64,000 nucleotides of DNA from Thauera sp. JM12B12 (GTDB taxonomy: Bacteria; Pseudomonadota; Gammaproteobacteria; Burkholderiales; Rhodocyclaceae). The notes beneath the pieces are model-generated. The model did no database searches. It saw nothing but the letters and a program-made list of their open reading frames with translations, and had not been told where the DNA came from. The stretch covers positions 1,984,001 through 2,048,000 of the forward strand of contig NZ_CP154859.1 in NCBI RefSeq assembly GCF_039614725.1, written 5' to 3'. The position numbers were made by a program, and so were the translations under genes. Numbering within the stretch: position 1 is the stretch's first letter; each line of letters opens with the position of its first letter. Below are positions 1-7,589 of the stretch, in pieces.

Positions 1-1794
1 ACCAGCCTGAACCCGGTGATGACCGTGGGCGAGCAGATCGGCGAGGCGCTGGCACGCCATGGCCTGCGCGGAGAGGCCGCGCGTGGCGAGGCGGTCCGGC
101 TGCTGGAGGCGGTGGGGATCCCCGATCCGGCGCGGCGCCTGCAGGATTATCCGTTCCAGTTCTCCGGCGGCATGAAACAGCGGGTGATGATCGCCATCGC
201 GCTCGCCGGGCGGCCGCAACTGCTGATCGCCGACGAGCCTACCACCGCGCTCGACGTCACCATCCAGGCGCAGGTGCTCGACCTGCTGGCCGAGCTCCAG
301 CGTAAAGAGGGGATGGGCATGCTGCTGATCACCCACGATCTCGGCGTCGTCGCGCGCATGGCTCACCGCGTCGGGGTGATGTACGCCGGCGAGGTGGTGG
401 AGACGGGCGCGCGCGCGGCCTTCTTCGCCGCCCCGCTGCATCCGTATTCGCGCAAGCTGTTCGCAGCGCTGCCGGGTGCCGACCGGCGTGGCAGCGCGCT
501 CGATGCGCCTGCGGGCAGCGTGCCGCCCCTGGATCGTGCCTTTCCGGGCTGCCGCTTCGCCGAGCGCTGCCCGGCGGCGTTCGACCGCTGCGACGAGGAG
601 GCGCCGGGCTGGCACCGTGTCGGTGTGCAGGCGGTGCGCTGCCATCTGTACGAGGGCGTGAGCGTGCCGCGGCCGCTCGAGCATCTCGCGGCGGCCACTG
701 CTGCAGTGCATCGCCAGCGCAGCCCGCAGCCCGTGCTCGAGGTGCGCGACCTGGCCGTGCATTTCCCGGTGCGCAAGGGCGTGCTCAAGCGTACCGTCGG
801 CCACGTGAGAGCAGTCGATGGTGTGAGCCTGCGGCTGGCGCCAGGCCGCACGCTTGCCCTGGTCGGCGAATCCGGTTGCGGCAAGACCACCGTCGGTAAG
901 GCCATCCTGCGCCTGCTCGAACCGACCGCGGGCGAGCTCCTGCTCGACGGCGAGCCGTTCGCGCAGTGGCCCGAATCGGCGCTGCAGCCGGTGCGCCGGG
1001 CGGTGCAGATGGTGTTCCAGGACCCCTTCGCCTCGCTCAACCCGCGCATGCGCGTCGGCGAGATCATCGAGGAAGGGCTCGCCGCGCTCGATGCCGGCAG
1101 CGACGCCCGCGCGCGCCGGGCGCGCGTGATCGAACTGCTCGAGCGCGTCGGCCTCGGTGCGGAGATGCGCTGGCGCTATCCGCACGAGTTCTCCGGCGGT
1201 CAGCGCCAGCGCATCGCGGTGGCGCGTGCGCTGGCGGTGTCACCGCGGGTGATCGTCTGCGACGAGCCCACCAGCGCGCTCGACGTCTCGGTGCAGGCGC
1301 AGTTGCTCAACCTGATGCGCGAGCTGCAGCGCGAGCAGGGGCTGGCCTATCTTTTCATCACCCACAACCTTGCGGTGGTGGAGTATCTCGCCGACGAGGT
1401 CGCGGTGATGTACCTCGGGCGCATCGTCGAGGAGGGGCCGGTCGAGCGCGTCATCGGGCAGCGGGCGCATCCCTACACGCGCGCGCTGCTGGCGGCCGTG
1501 CCGCGTGTCGGCACGGAGGCCGCAACGGTCGGCGTCGATGGCGCGGCCTCTGGCTCGGCGCAGGCGCCGAGTTGCCGGACGGGCGGCGGCGCGGGTGACT
1601 CGCGTGCGGCGGTGACCGGCGTTCGCATGAGCGGGGCGGTCGAGCTGCCTTCGCCCCTCGATCCGCCAGCGGGTTGCCACTTCCAACCTCGTTGCCCGCA
1701 TGCGACCGACGTCTGCAGGGCCAGCTATCCGCCGGTGACCGAGCTCGCGCAGGGTCATCGCGTGCGCTGTCACTGGCCCCGTTTCGACGACTGA
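1..1794 (+). CDS. Peptide/oligopeptide ABC transporter, fused double ATP-binding subunit (5' truncated)
   Basis: This is the cytoplasmic ATPase of a nickel/dipeptide/oligopeptide-type importer (DppD-DppF, YejF or GsiA type). The frame is open from base 1, and the visible part begins just after the Q-loop of the first nucleotide-binding domain, so that domain's Walker A lies outside the window. The first domain shows the signature FSGGMKQR and Walker [10 protein letters not shown] Cys-containing oligopeptide-transporter C-terminal segment follows (near 550-650). The second domain is complete: Walker [10 protein letters not shown] (near 865), Q-loop [11 protein letters not shown], signature FSGGQRQR, Walker [10 protein letters not shown]. 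It ends with a second segment carrying CHFQPRCP. A Gly/Ala/Ser-rich linker of about 45 residues (near 1510-1640) precedes that last segment and looks longer than usual. Permease and binding-protein genes would lie upstream. Substrate cannot be told from this part. Confidence 0.93.
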   Translation, partial: TSLNPVMTVGEQIGEALARHGLRGEAARGEAVRLLEAVGIPDPARRLQDYPFQFSGGMKQRVMIAIALAGRPQLLIADEPTTALDVTIQAQVLDLLAELQRKEGMGMLLITHDLGVVARMAHRVGVMYAGEVVETGARAAFFAAPLHPYSRKLFAALPGADRRGSALDAPAGSVPPLDRAFPGCRFAERCPAAFDRCDEEAPGWHRVGVQAVRCHLYEGVSVPRPLEHLAAATAAVHRQRSPQPVLEVRDLAVHFPVRKGVLKRTVGHVRAVDGVSLRLAPGRTLALVGESGCGKTTVGKAILRLLEPTAGELLLDGEPFAQWPESALQPVRRAVQMVFQDPFASLNPRMRVGEIIEEGLAALDAGSDARARRARVIELLERVGLGAEMRWRYPHEFSGGQRQRIAVARALAVSPRVIVCDEPTSALDVSVQAQLLNLMRELQREQGLAYLFITHNLAVVEYLADEVAVMYLGRIVEEGPVERVIGQRAHPYTRALLAAVPRVGTEAATVGVDGAASGSAQAPSCRTGGGAGDSRAAVTGVRMSGAVELPSPLDPPAGCHFQPRCPHATDVCRASYPPVTELAQGHRVRCHWPRFDD

Positions 1795-1840
1795 CCGGGC
1801 TCCCAGGGGCGGCCGGCGCGTCATTGCGGCCGTGCGTGTA

Positions 1841-3226
1841 TCAGCGCGCCCGGCTGCCGTTGCGTTTCGCGCTGCGCTTGCTCGCCCCAGGCTTCTTGGC
1901 CTTGGGTGATTTCAGCCGGGGTTCGCTGCGGTTTGCCCCGGGCGGGCTCAGCTTGAGCCCGGGCTGGCGCACGCTGGCCGCAGCGAGCGGCAGCAGATTG
2001 CTGACCTCGAGCGCACCGTCGGCATCCACCCCGTCGGGCACCAGCAGCGCGTAACCGGCGCCTGGCCGGCTACCGGGGGCAAGGGCGTTCAACTTGAGCA
2101 GCTCGGCAGTGCTCAATCCGTGACGGCTGGCCACGGCCTCGATATGCTCGCCGGGCTCGAGCACGTGCATGCGCCAGCCTCGGTCGTCCTCGTCGAGCTC
2201 GGCGAGGCCCGTCTGTAGCTGTTCTGCGCGATCGGTGGGGACGATGAAGGTCTGCCCCGGGGTCGTGACTGCAGGGCGGTTGAAGCCGGGATTGAGGGCG
2301 AGGAATTCATCGAGCGGCATCTCCGACAGCCGTGCCGCGGTCGCCAGATCGACACCGACCGGCGCCTCCACGGTGACGAAGTGGAGTTCGTTGGCGACGT
2401 AGGGCAGCTCGAAATGGAAGAGTTCGGGCTGTGAGACGATGTTCTTGATCGCCTGCAGCTTGGGGACGTAATTGCGCGTCTCGTCCGGCATGCGCAGGTG
2501 CTGGTACTCCTGCGGCAGTCCTTCATCTGCGTTGCGCCTGAGCGCGCGTTGCACCGCGCCCTCGCCCCAGTTGTATGAGGCGAGGGCCAGATGCCAGTCG
2601 CCGTGCATGTCGTAGATGCGCTGCAGGTAGTCGAGCGCGGCATTGGTGGAGGCGATCACGTCGCGGCGCTCGTCCACCCAGGGGTCCTGGGTCAGGTTGT
2701 AGTGCTTGCCGGTCGACGGGATGAACTGCCACAGGCCGGACGCATGCGCGCGCGAGTAGGCCATCGGGTTGTAGCTGCTCTCGACCATCGGCAGCAGGGC
2801 GATTTCGGTCGGCATGCCGCGGCGCTCGAGTTCATCGACGATGTAGTACAGGTAGCGTCCGCCGCGCTCGAAAACCTGTTTGAGAAAACGCGGCCGGTTC
2901 AGATAGAAGCTCTGCTGGTCCATCACCCGGTCGCTGTCGAGGTCGGGCATGCCGAAGCCGCGGCGGATGCGGTCCCAAATGTCATTGGCATCGCGAGTGA
3001 GGTCGAGGGTGAGGATGCGTTCTGGCTCGATCGGCGCGCTCATCTGGGGCGCTGCGGCGGTGGCCGAGAGCCCCGTTCGCGCGGTCACCGCAGCGGAGGG
3101 CACGGAGCGTTCGGCCTGTGCATGTGCGAGCGGGAAAAGGCAGGCCGCGGTCAGCCATGCGACGGACAGCGCAACGCGGCGCAGCGCGTGGGTGCCGCGG
3201 GCGGTGCTCCGGTATGAACATGACAT
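1841..3226 (-). CDS. mltD: Membrane-bound lytic murein transglycosylase D
   Basis: Predicted 461-residue periplasmic enzyme that cleaves the MurNAc-GlcNAc bond of peptidoglycan to leave 1,6-anhydroMurNAc. An N-terminal signal peptide (LSVAWLTAACLFPLAHAQA) is followed by the SLT domain with the catalytic Glu in VESSYNPMA, the GLWQFIPSTG motif and the ASYNWGEGAV motif. LysM-like repeats follow (EFLALNPGFN and a better one beginning MHVLEPGEHIEA), then a Lys/Arg/Ser-rich basic tail. The ATG at 3226 is preferred because it gives a signal peptide directly. The frame stays open upstream, but that stretch is antisense to gloB coding. It lies 10 bp downstream of gloB on the same strand, the gloB-mltD pairing seen in many proteobacteria. 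It converges on the ABC gene across a 46-bp gap. Confidence 0.93.
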   Translation of the reverse strand: MSCSYRSTARGTHALRRVALSVAWLTAACLFPLAHAQAERSVPSAAVTARTGLSATAAAPQMSAPIEPERILTLDLTRDANDIWDRIRRGFGMPDLDSDRVMDQQSFYLNRPRFLKQVFERGGRYLYYIVDELERRGMPTEIALLPMVESSYNPMAYSRAHASGLWQFIPSTGKHYNLTQDPWVDERRDVIASTNAALDYLQRIYDMHGDWHLALASYNWGEGAVQRALRRNADEGLPQEYQHLRMPDETRNYVPKLQAIKNIVSQPELFHFELPYVANELHFVTVEAPVGVDLATAARLSEMPLDEFLALNPGFNRPAVTTPGQTFIVPTDRAEQLQTGLAELDEDDRGWRMHVLEPGEHIEAVASRHGLSTAELLKLNALAPGSRPGAGYALLVPDGVDADGALEVSNLLPLAAASVRQPGLKLSPPGANRSEPRLKSPKAKKPGASKRSAKRNGSRAR

Positions 3227-3236
3227 GTTATGTGGC

Positions 3237-4010
3237 TCAGAAGCCGTCCTTCCAGGCGCGCAATGCGGCGAGGCAGTCCACCGGGTCGTGCAGCGCACGG
3301 CCGACCTGCTTCGCCACGCTGCCGGCCACGCTCGGCCGGTCGCAGCGCAGGAAGGGATTGATCGCGCGCTCGCGCCCCATGGTGCTGGGCAGGGTGGGTT
3401 CTCCGCGCGCGCGCAGTGCCTCGCACGCGAGGGCGTAGGCGTCGCGCTCGGGATTGTCGGGCTCGGCGGCGCGGGCAAACGCCAGGTTGGACAGTGTGTA
3501 TTCGTGGGTGCAATAGACCCGGGTCGTGGAGGGAAGCGCCGCGAGCTTGGCCAGCGACGCGGCGAGCTGGGCAGGGGTGCCTTCGAACAGTCGGCCGCAA
3601 CCGGCCGAGAACAGCGTGTCGCCGCAGAACACCAGCCCCGGTTCGATGTCCATTGCCACGTAGGCGACGTGGCCGGCGGTGTGGCCGGGCACGTCGAGGA
3701 CGCGGAAAGCGGTCGCGGGGGCTGCGATGCGGATCTCGTCGCCCTCTCGAACCGGTTCGGTCACGCCTTCGATCGACTCCCCGGCCGGTCCGAAGACGGG
3801 CACTTCTGCATGCGCAAGCAGTTGTGCAAGGCCGCCGACGTGGTCGGGGTGGTGGTGGGTCACGAGGATGGCGCCGAGTTGCAGGCCGAGGTGGTCGAGC
3901 GCCTGCCGCACCACGGTGGCGTCGCCGGGATCGACCACCAGCGCATGGCGGCCGTCGTGAACGAGCCAGATATAGTTATCGCGAAAGGCGGGAACGGGGA
4001 TAATGTCCAT
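3237..4010 (-). CDS. gloB: Hydroxyacylglutathione hydrolase (glyoxalase II)
   Basis: Metallo-beta-lactamase-fold thioesterase of 257 residues, the normal length. It hydrolyses S-D-lactoylglutathione to D-lactate and glutathione in cytosolic methylglyoxal detoxification. The dinuclear metal motif [10 protein letters not shown] is near residues 51-60. Further ligands are in [12 protein letters not shown] and VFCGDTLF, and the C-terminal substrate region has [14 protein letters not shown]. It is divergent from the YafS-like methyltransferase gene with only a short gap, so the promoters must overlap. This is the same divergent gloB / yafS-rnhA-dnaQ layout as in enterobacteria. Confidence 0.96.
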   Translation of the reverse strand: MDIIPVPAFRDNYIWLVHDGRHALVVDPGDATVVRQALDHLGLQLGAILVTHHHPDHVGGLAQLLAHAEVPVFGPAGESIEGVTEPVREGDEIRIAAPATAFRVLDVPGHTAGHVAYVAMDIEPGLVFCGDTLFSAGCGRLFEGTPAQLAASLAKLAALPSTTRVYCTHEYTLSNLAFARAAEPDNPERDAYALACEALRARGEPTLPSTMGRERAINPFLRCDRPSVAGSVAKQVGRALHDPVDCLAALRAWKDGF

Positions 4011-4038
4011 CCCGCGAATTGTGAGGACCTGAGTGCCG

Positions 4039-4764
4039 ATGTCAATCCTCCAGTTCCAGGACTGGCTGCAGACGCCGCAAGGACGCTATCTGCTCGAGTG
4101 GGAACAGGGCCAGCTCGATCGCATGGTGGCCGACATCTTCGGCTACAACGCGGTACAGCTCGGGCTGCCCGGCATCGACCTGCTGCGCGCCAACCGGATG
4201 CCGTATCGGTTGCGCTGCGCGCCCGAGGGCGGCGGAGTGCGTGCCGACGCGTATGAGCTGCCCTTCGCCAGCGGCAGTCTCGACCTGGTCGTGCTGCCGC
4301 ACGTGCTCGAGTTCTCCTCCCATCCGCACCGGGTGTTGCGTGAGGTCGAGCGGGTGCTGGTGGCCGAGGGCAGCGTGGTGGTCAGCGGCTTCAACCCGTT
4401 CAGCCTGTGGGGTATGCGCCGGCTCGTGGCGCGTTCCACGGGCAGCATGCCGTGGCGTGGGCAGTACCGCTCCGCGATGCGCATCCGCGACTGGCTGACG
4501 CTGCTCGGCTTCGAGGTGCAGGGTAACGGCTTCGGCTGCTATGCGCCGCCCGTGGCCAGGCCGCCGTGGCTCGAGCGCTGGCGCTTCATGGACCGGGCGG
4601 GCGAGCGCTGGTGGCCGGTGCTCGGGGCGGCTTATCTGCTGCATGGCGTCAAGCGCGTGCAGGGCATGCGGCTGATCACGCCGCACTGGCGTGACCGCAA
4701 GGCCACGTCGAAGAGACTTTCGCCGGTCGCGCAGCGCGACGGTGGTACGAGGAAAACGCAGTAA
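4039..4764 (+). CDS. SAM-dependent class I methyltransferase, YafS-like
   Basis: Predicted methyltransferase of about 241 residues (Methyltransf_11-type). The motif I glycine-rich loop is poorly conserved. Later motifs are clear: [20 protein letters not shown] (acidic loop and motif II region) and [20 protein letters not shown]. The C-terminal part carries aromatic and Arg-rich stretches without a known signature. Position between gloB and rnhA-dnaQ matches yafS of enterobacteria. The substrate is not known. A Shine-Dalgarno TGAGG (4022-4026) suits either a GTG at 4033 (6-nt spacing) or the ATG at 4039 used here (12 nt). The stop codon abuts the rnhA ATG, so translation is probably coupled. 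Confidence 0.82.
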   Translation: MSILQFQDWLQTPQGRYLLEWEQGQLDRMVADIFGYNAVQLGLPGIDLLRANRMPYRLRCAPEGGGVRADAYELPFASGSLDLVVLPHVLEFSSHPHRVLREVERVLVAEGSVVVSGFNPFSLWGMRRLVARSTGSMPWRGQYRSAMRIRDWLTLLGFEVQGNGFGCYAPPVARPPWLERWRFMDRAGERWWPVLGAAYLLHGVKRVQGMRLITPHWRDRKATSKRLSPVAQRDGGTRKTQ

Positions 4765-5223
4765 ATGGAAGAAGTGGATATCTACACGGACGGCGCCTGC
4801 AGCGGCAATCCCGGTCCTGGCGGCTGGGGGGCGATCCTGCGCTCCGGCCCGCATGAGAAGGAGATCTGGGGCGGCGAACCCGCCACCACCAACAACCGCA
4901 TGGAGTTGCTCGCCGTCATTCGCGCACTCGATGCCCTCAAGCGCCCGGTCTCGGCGCGCGTGCACACCGACAGCCAGTACGTGCAGAAGGGCATTTCGGA
5001 GTGGATCCATGGCTGGAAGGCACGTGGCTGGAAGACTGCGTCCAAGGAGCCGGTGAAGAATGCGGACCTGTGGCGCGCACTCGATGAGGCTGCGGCCCGC
5101 CATCAGGTGCAATGGTTGTGGGTGCGCGGCCACTCCGGCCACCCGGAGAACGAACGTGCCGACGAGCTGGCGCGTCGTGGTGTCGACGCCGTGCGTCGCA
5201 GCGGCGCCATTGTGCAGGGCTAG
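4765..5223 (+). CDS. rnhA: Ribonuclease HI
   Basis: RNase HI, 152 residues, degrades the RNA strand of RNA-DNA hybrids (R-loops, Okazaki primers). The metal-binding DEDD residues are visible: Asp9 in [14 protein letters not shown], Glu47 in NRMELLAV, Asp69 in HTDSQYV and Asp133 in NERADELA, with the catalytic-loop His123 in RGHSGHPE. Length matches E. coli RnhA. The start codon directly follows the stop of the methyltransferase gene, and dnaQ begins 11 bp downstream, giving a three-gene operon. Confidence 0.97.
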   Translation: MEEVDIYTDGACSGNPGPGGWGAILRSGPHEKEIWGGEPATTNNRMELLAVIRALDALKRPVSARVHTDSQYVQKGISEWIHGWKARGWKTASKEPVKNADLWRALDEAAARHQVQWLWVRGHSGHPENERADELARRGVDAVRRSGAIVQG

Positions 5224-5234
5224 GAGCGAGGAAC

Positions 5235-5960
5235 ATGCGACAAATCGTGCTCGACACCGAAACGACCGGCCTCGACTGGCGCAACGGCGACCGCGTCATC
5301 GAGATCGGCTGCGTTGAACTGCTCAACCGCAACCTCACCGGTCGACATTTCCACGTCTATATCAACCCCGGGCGGAGCATCGATGCCGAGGCCGTGGCGG
5401 TGCACGGGATCACCGAGGAGTTCCTGGCCGACAAGCCGGGGTTCGCCGCGATCGTGGCCGACTTCGAGGCCTTCGTGCGCGATGCCGAGCTCGTCATCCA
5501 CAACGCCAGTTTCGACGTCGGCTTCCTGGATCACGAGCTGGAACTGCTCGGTCGCGGCCGCCTGTCCGCCCTGTGCGCCGGCGTCATCGACACGCTGAAG
5601 CTCGCCAAGGAGCAGAACCCGGGCAAGAAGGCGTCGCTGGACGCGCTCTGCGACCGCTACGAGATCGACAACGCGCACCGCGAGCTGCACGGCGCCTTGC
5701 TCGATGCCGAACTGCTCGCCGAGGTGTATCTGGCCATGACCCGCGGCCAGGAGAGCCTGATGATCGGCCTCGAGGAGGAGGCGATCATCGGCGAGACCGA
5801 CGCGGGTGGCGTGGCGGTCGAGCGTGTCGCGCTGAAGGTGTTGCGCGCGACCGAGGATGAACTCAAGGCGCACGACGCCGTGCTGGGCGATATCTCCAAG
5901 GCCAACAAGGGACTGTGCCTGTGGTTGCCGCCCGAACCGGTGGCTGACGCGCCCGCCTGA
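5235..5960 (+). CDS. dnaQ: DNA polymerase III epsilon subunit (3'-5' proofreading exonuclease)
   Basis: Proofreading exonuclease of the replicative polymerase core, 241 residues. It has the DEDDh motifs: Exo I VLDTETTGLDW (Asp7, Glu9), Exo II HNASFDVGFLDHEL, and Exo III HRELHGALLDAELLAE with the His and Asp spaced as in DnaQ. The C-terminal region (after about residue 185) would bind the alpha subunit. The ATG at 5235 is chosen because AGGAGCGAGG lies just upstream; a longer in-frame version would start inside rnhA. The rnhA-dnaQ pair is conserved, but here both genes run in the same direction. Confidence 0.96.
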   Translation: MRQIVLDTETTGLDWRNGDRVIEIGCVELLNRNLTGRHFHVYINPGRSIDAEAVAVHGITEEFLADKPGFAAIVADFEAFVRDAELVIHNASFDVGFLDHELELLGRGRLSALCAGVIDTLKLAKEQNPGKKASLDALCDRYEIDNAHRELHGALLDAELLAEVYLAMTRGQESLMIGLEEEAIIGETDAGGVAVERVALKVLRATEDELKAHDAVLGDISKANKGLCLWLPPEPVADAPA

Positions 5961-6078
5961 TTCTGATGGGCCACCGGGTCGGCGTCGCGAAGGCCGGAAG
6001 TCTGGAACCGAAGTCGGGCGCGTGCAGGAAAACCCGGGTTGCTGACCGAAGCCTTGCTCCCCGGGTCCGGCTCCGGCC

Positions 6079-6486
6079 TCAGCGCGCCTCGCGGCGGAGC
6101 TTCTCCAGCCCCTTGAGGATGTCTCGGCGCGAGATCTGTCCGATCAGGCGCGAGCCCTCCACGACCGGCAGGCAGCGGTAGTGCTTGCCGAGAAACATCT
6201 GGATGGCATCGATGAGGCTGGCGTCGCCGGATATGGCGGTCACGTCCCGACTCATGAAGTCCTGCACCGTCCCCTCGTCGCGGCGGAAGTAGGACGCATC
6301 GAGCGCGGCCTTCAGGCAGTCCTTTTCCGACAGGAAGCCGATCAGGCGGCTGTTCTCGTCCACCACGGGCGCACCGCTCAAGCCACGTTCGAGCAAGGTG
6401 TGGATCGCCCTCAGCAGGTTGGTGTTCGAGGTGAAGGCGAGGTGGTCGCCGATCATGTAGTCCTTCACGAGCAGGGAACTGAGCAT
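6079..6486 (-). CDS. Two-CBS-domain protein
   Basis: A 135-residue protein made almost entirely of a tandem CBS pair (Bateman module). CBS1 runs from the VKDYMI segment to LIGFLSEKDCLKA (about residues 7-65). CBS2 runs from VQDFMSRDV to LIGQISRRDILKG (about 73-127). Such modules usually bind adenosine nucleotides or SAM and act as energy sensors, but no effector domain is attached. It lies 14 bp after nqrM on the same strand, with GGGAG in the gap as ribosome-binding site. It is probably cotranscribed with nqrM. Partner and ligand are unknown. Confidence 0.85.
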   Translation of the reverse strand: MLSSLLVKDYMIGDHLAFTSNTNLLRAIHTLLERGLSGAPVVDENSRLIGFLSEKDCLKAALDASYFRRDEGTVQDFMSRDVTAISGDASLIDAIQMFLGKHYRCLPVVEGSRLIGQISRRDILKGLEKLRREAR

Positions 6487-6500
6487 ACTGACTCCCGGGT

Positions 6501-6704
6501 TCAGTGTTGTTGTTCAGCGCTCTGGGCGTCGATGCGCGCCTGGCGCTTCGAGCACGGCTTCTTGCAGCCGAATTCGCAGTCCTGTCCCATGGCCCCCAGG
6601 CCTCCACAACTGCCGGCGATCGGCTTGCGGCCGAACATGACGCCGATGGCCATGCCGGCAATGACGATGCCGACGACGAGAAGGGTGATCAGGAAGGTGT
6701 TCAT
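6501..6704 (-). CDS. nqrM: Na+-NQR maturation protein NqrM (DUF539)
   Basis: Small 67-residue membrane protein. An N-terminal transmembrane helix (LITLLVVGIVIAGMAIGVMF) is followed by GRKPIAGSCGGL and a Cys cluster (DCEFGCKKPCSKR), the NqrM layout. NqrM is needed to insert the Fe centre between NqrD and NqrE of the sodium-pumping NADH:quinone oxidoreductase. Elsewhere it is often placed next to the nqr operon, but no nqr subunit gene is in this window. The ATG at 6704 is supported by GAGG about 8 nt upstream. It follows mutS and the spermidine-synthase-like gene after a 114-bp gap in which I see no clear terminator. Confidence 0.85.
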   Translation of the reverse strand: MNTFLITLLVVGIVIAGMAIGVMFGRKPIAGSCGGLGAMGQDCEFGCKKPCSKRQARIDAQSAEQQH

Positions 6705-6818
6705 GTCGATTTGCCTCGATCCTGCGGGCCTTCGCAGACCCATTTGAAACAAGAATAACGCGAGCGCACGTGTTGTCGCCATCGTCGCGTGCGTGGCGCT
6801 GCCGGAAGCCGCGCGCCG

Positions 6819-7589
6819 CTAGAGTTGCAGATGCCCTCCGGGCAGTCCGCCCGCCGCTTCGAGGCGGGTGACGGTGGGCAGCAGATCCAGCCCCGTTTGC
6901 TGCTTGAGAGCGCGGGCGCGCTCACGCAGTTCGTCCGCCGTGCGCGCGATTGGTTCACCCGCAGCGCCGAATGCGACCACATTGCCGCTGTCGCAGGACG
7001 GGAAGGCGAGTGCGCGATCGTCGTACGCGCGCACGATGCGATCGAGGCTGGTCTTGTAGCCGCGTGAGCGACCGAAGAGATTCACCGCCATGATCCCGCG
7101 CGCCGACAGCCGTGCGCGCACCGCCTGGTGGAAGGGCGCGGTGTCGAGCACGCCGGCGCGCGCGTTGCGATCGAAGCCGTCGATCAGCACGTAGTCCCAG
7201 GTCTCCTCGTGCTCGACCACGAATTGGGCGCCGCAGCCGATGTGCACCGAGAAGCGCGCACCCTCCGTCGGCAGCTTGAAGAACTGGCGTGCCGCAGCGA
7301 CCACCGCGGGGGCGATCTCGACCACGCGGATCCTCGCCTGCGGCAGGTGGTGGTGCGCGAAGCGCGCGAGTGAGGCCGCGCCCAGGCCGATGATCAGGAC
7401 CTTGCGCGGCCAGTGGCCGCCGTCTGCAGCCAACCCGTCGCGTAGCAGCAGGCCCGCCATCATTTCGCGGGTATAGGCGAGTTCGAGCGCGTAGGGCTTG
7501 CGGATGCGCATCGCGCCCTGGATCCAGTCGGAGCCGAAGTGCAGGTAGCGTACGCCGGCGGCTTCGGAAATGTCGATCGGCGGGTTCAT
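6819..7589 (-). CDS. Spermidine-synthase-like Rossmann methyltransferase-fold protein
   Basis: A 256-residue member of the spermine/spermidine synthase superfamily. The nucleotide-binding strand-loop reads [14 protein letters not shown], followed by the acidic [13 protein letters not shown] and the motif [11 protein letters not shown]. True spermidine synthases have GGGDGG-type loops and a conserved Asp/Tyr set for putrescine. Here the loop is GLGAAS, so polyamine synthesis is doubtful and the substrate is open. The ATG overlaps the mutS stop codon (ATGA), so it is probably translationally coupled to mutS. I know no functional link to mismatch repair. Confidence 0.75.
   Translation of the reverse strand: MNPPIDISEAAGVRYLHFGSDWIQGAMRIRKPYALELAYTREMMAGLLLRDGLAADGGHWPRKVLIIGLGAASLARFAHHHLPQARIRVVEIAPAVVAAARQFFKLPTEGARFSVHIGCGAQFVVEHEETWDYVLIDGFDRNARAGVLDTAPFHQAVRARLSARGIMAVNLFGRSRGYKTSLDRIVRAYDDRALAFPSCDSGNVVAFGAAGEPIARTADELRERARALKQQTGLDLLPTVTRLEAAGGLPGGHLQL

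Noticed and set aside
1795..1840. CGGCCG pair as a bidirectional terminator between the ABC gene and mltD
   Set aside because: Only a 6-bp stem with a 10-nt loop and no T-run on either side.
3227..3478. Longer N-terminus for MltD
   Set aside because: It would overlap gloB and place the signal peptide internally. The ATG at 3226 gives a proper signal peptide.
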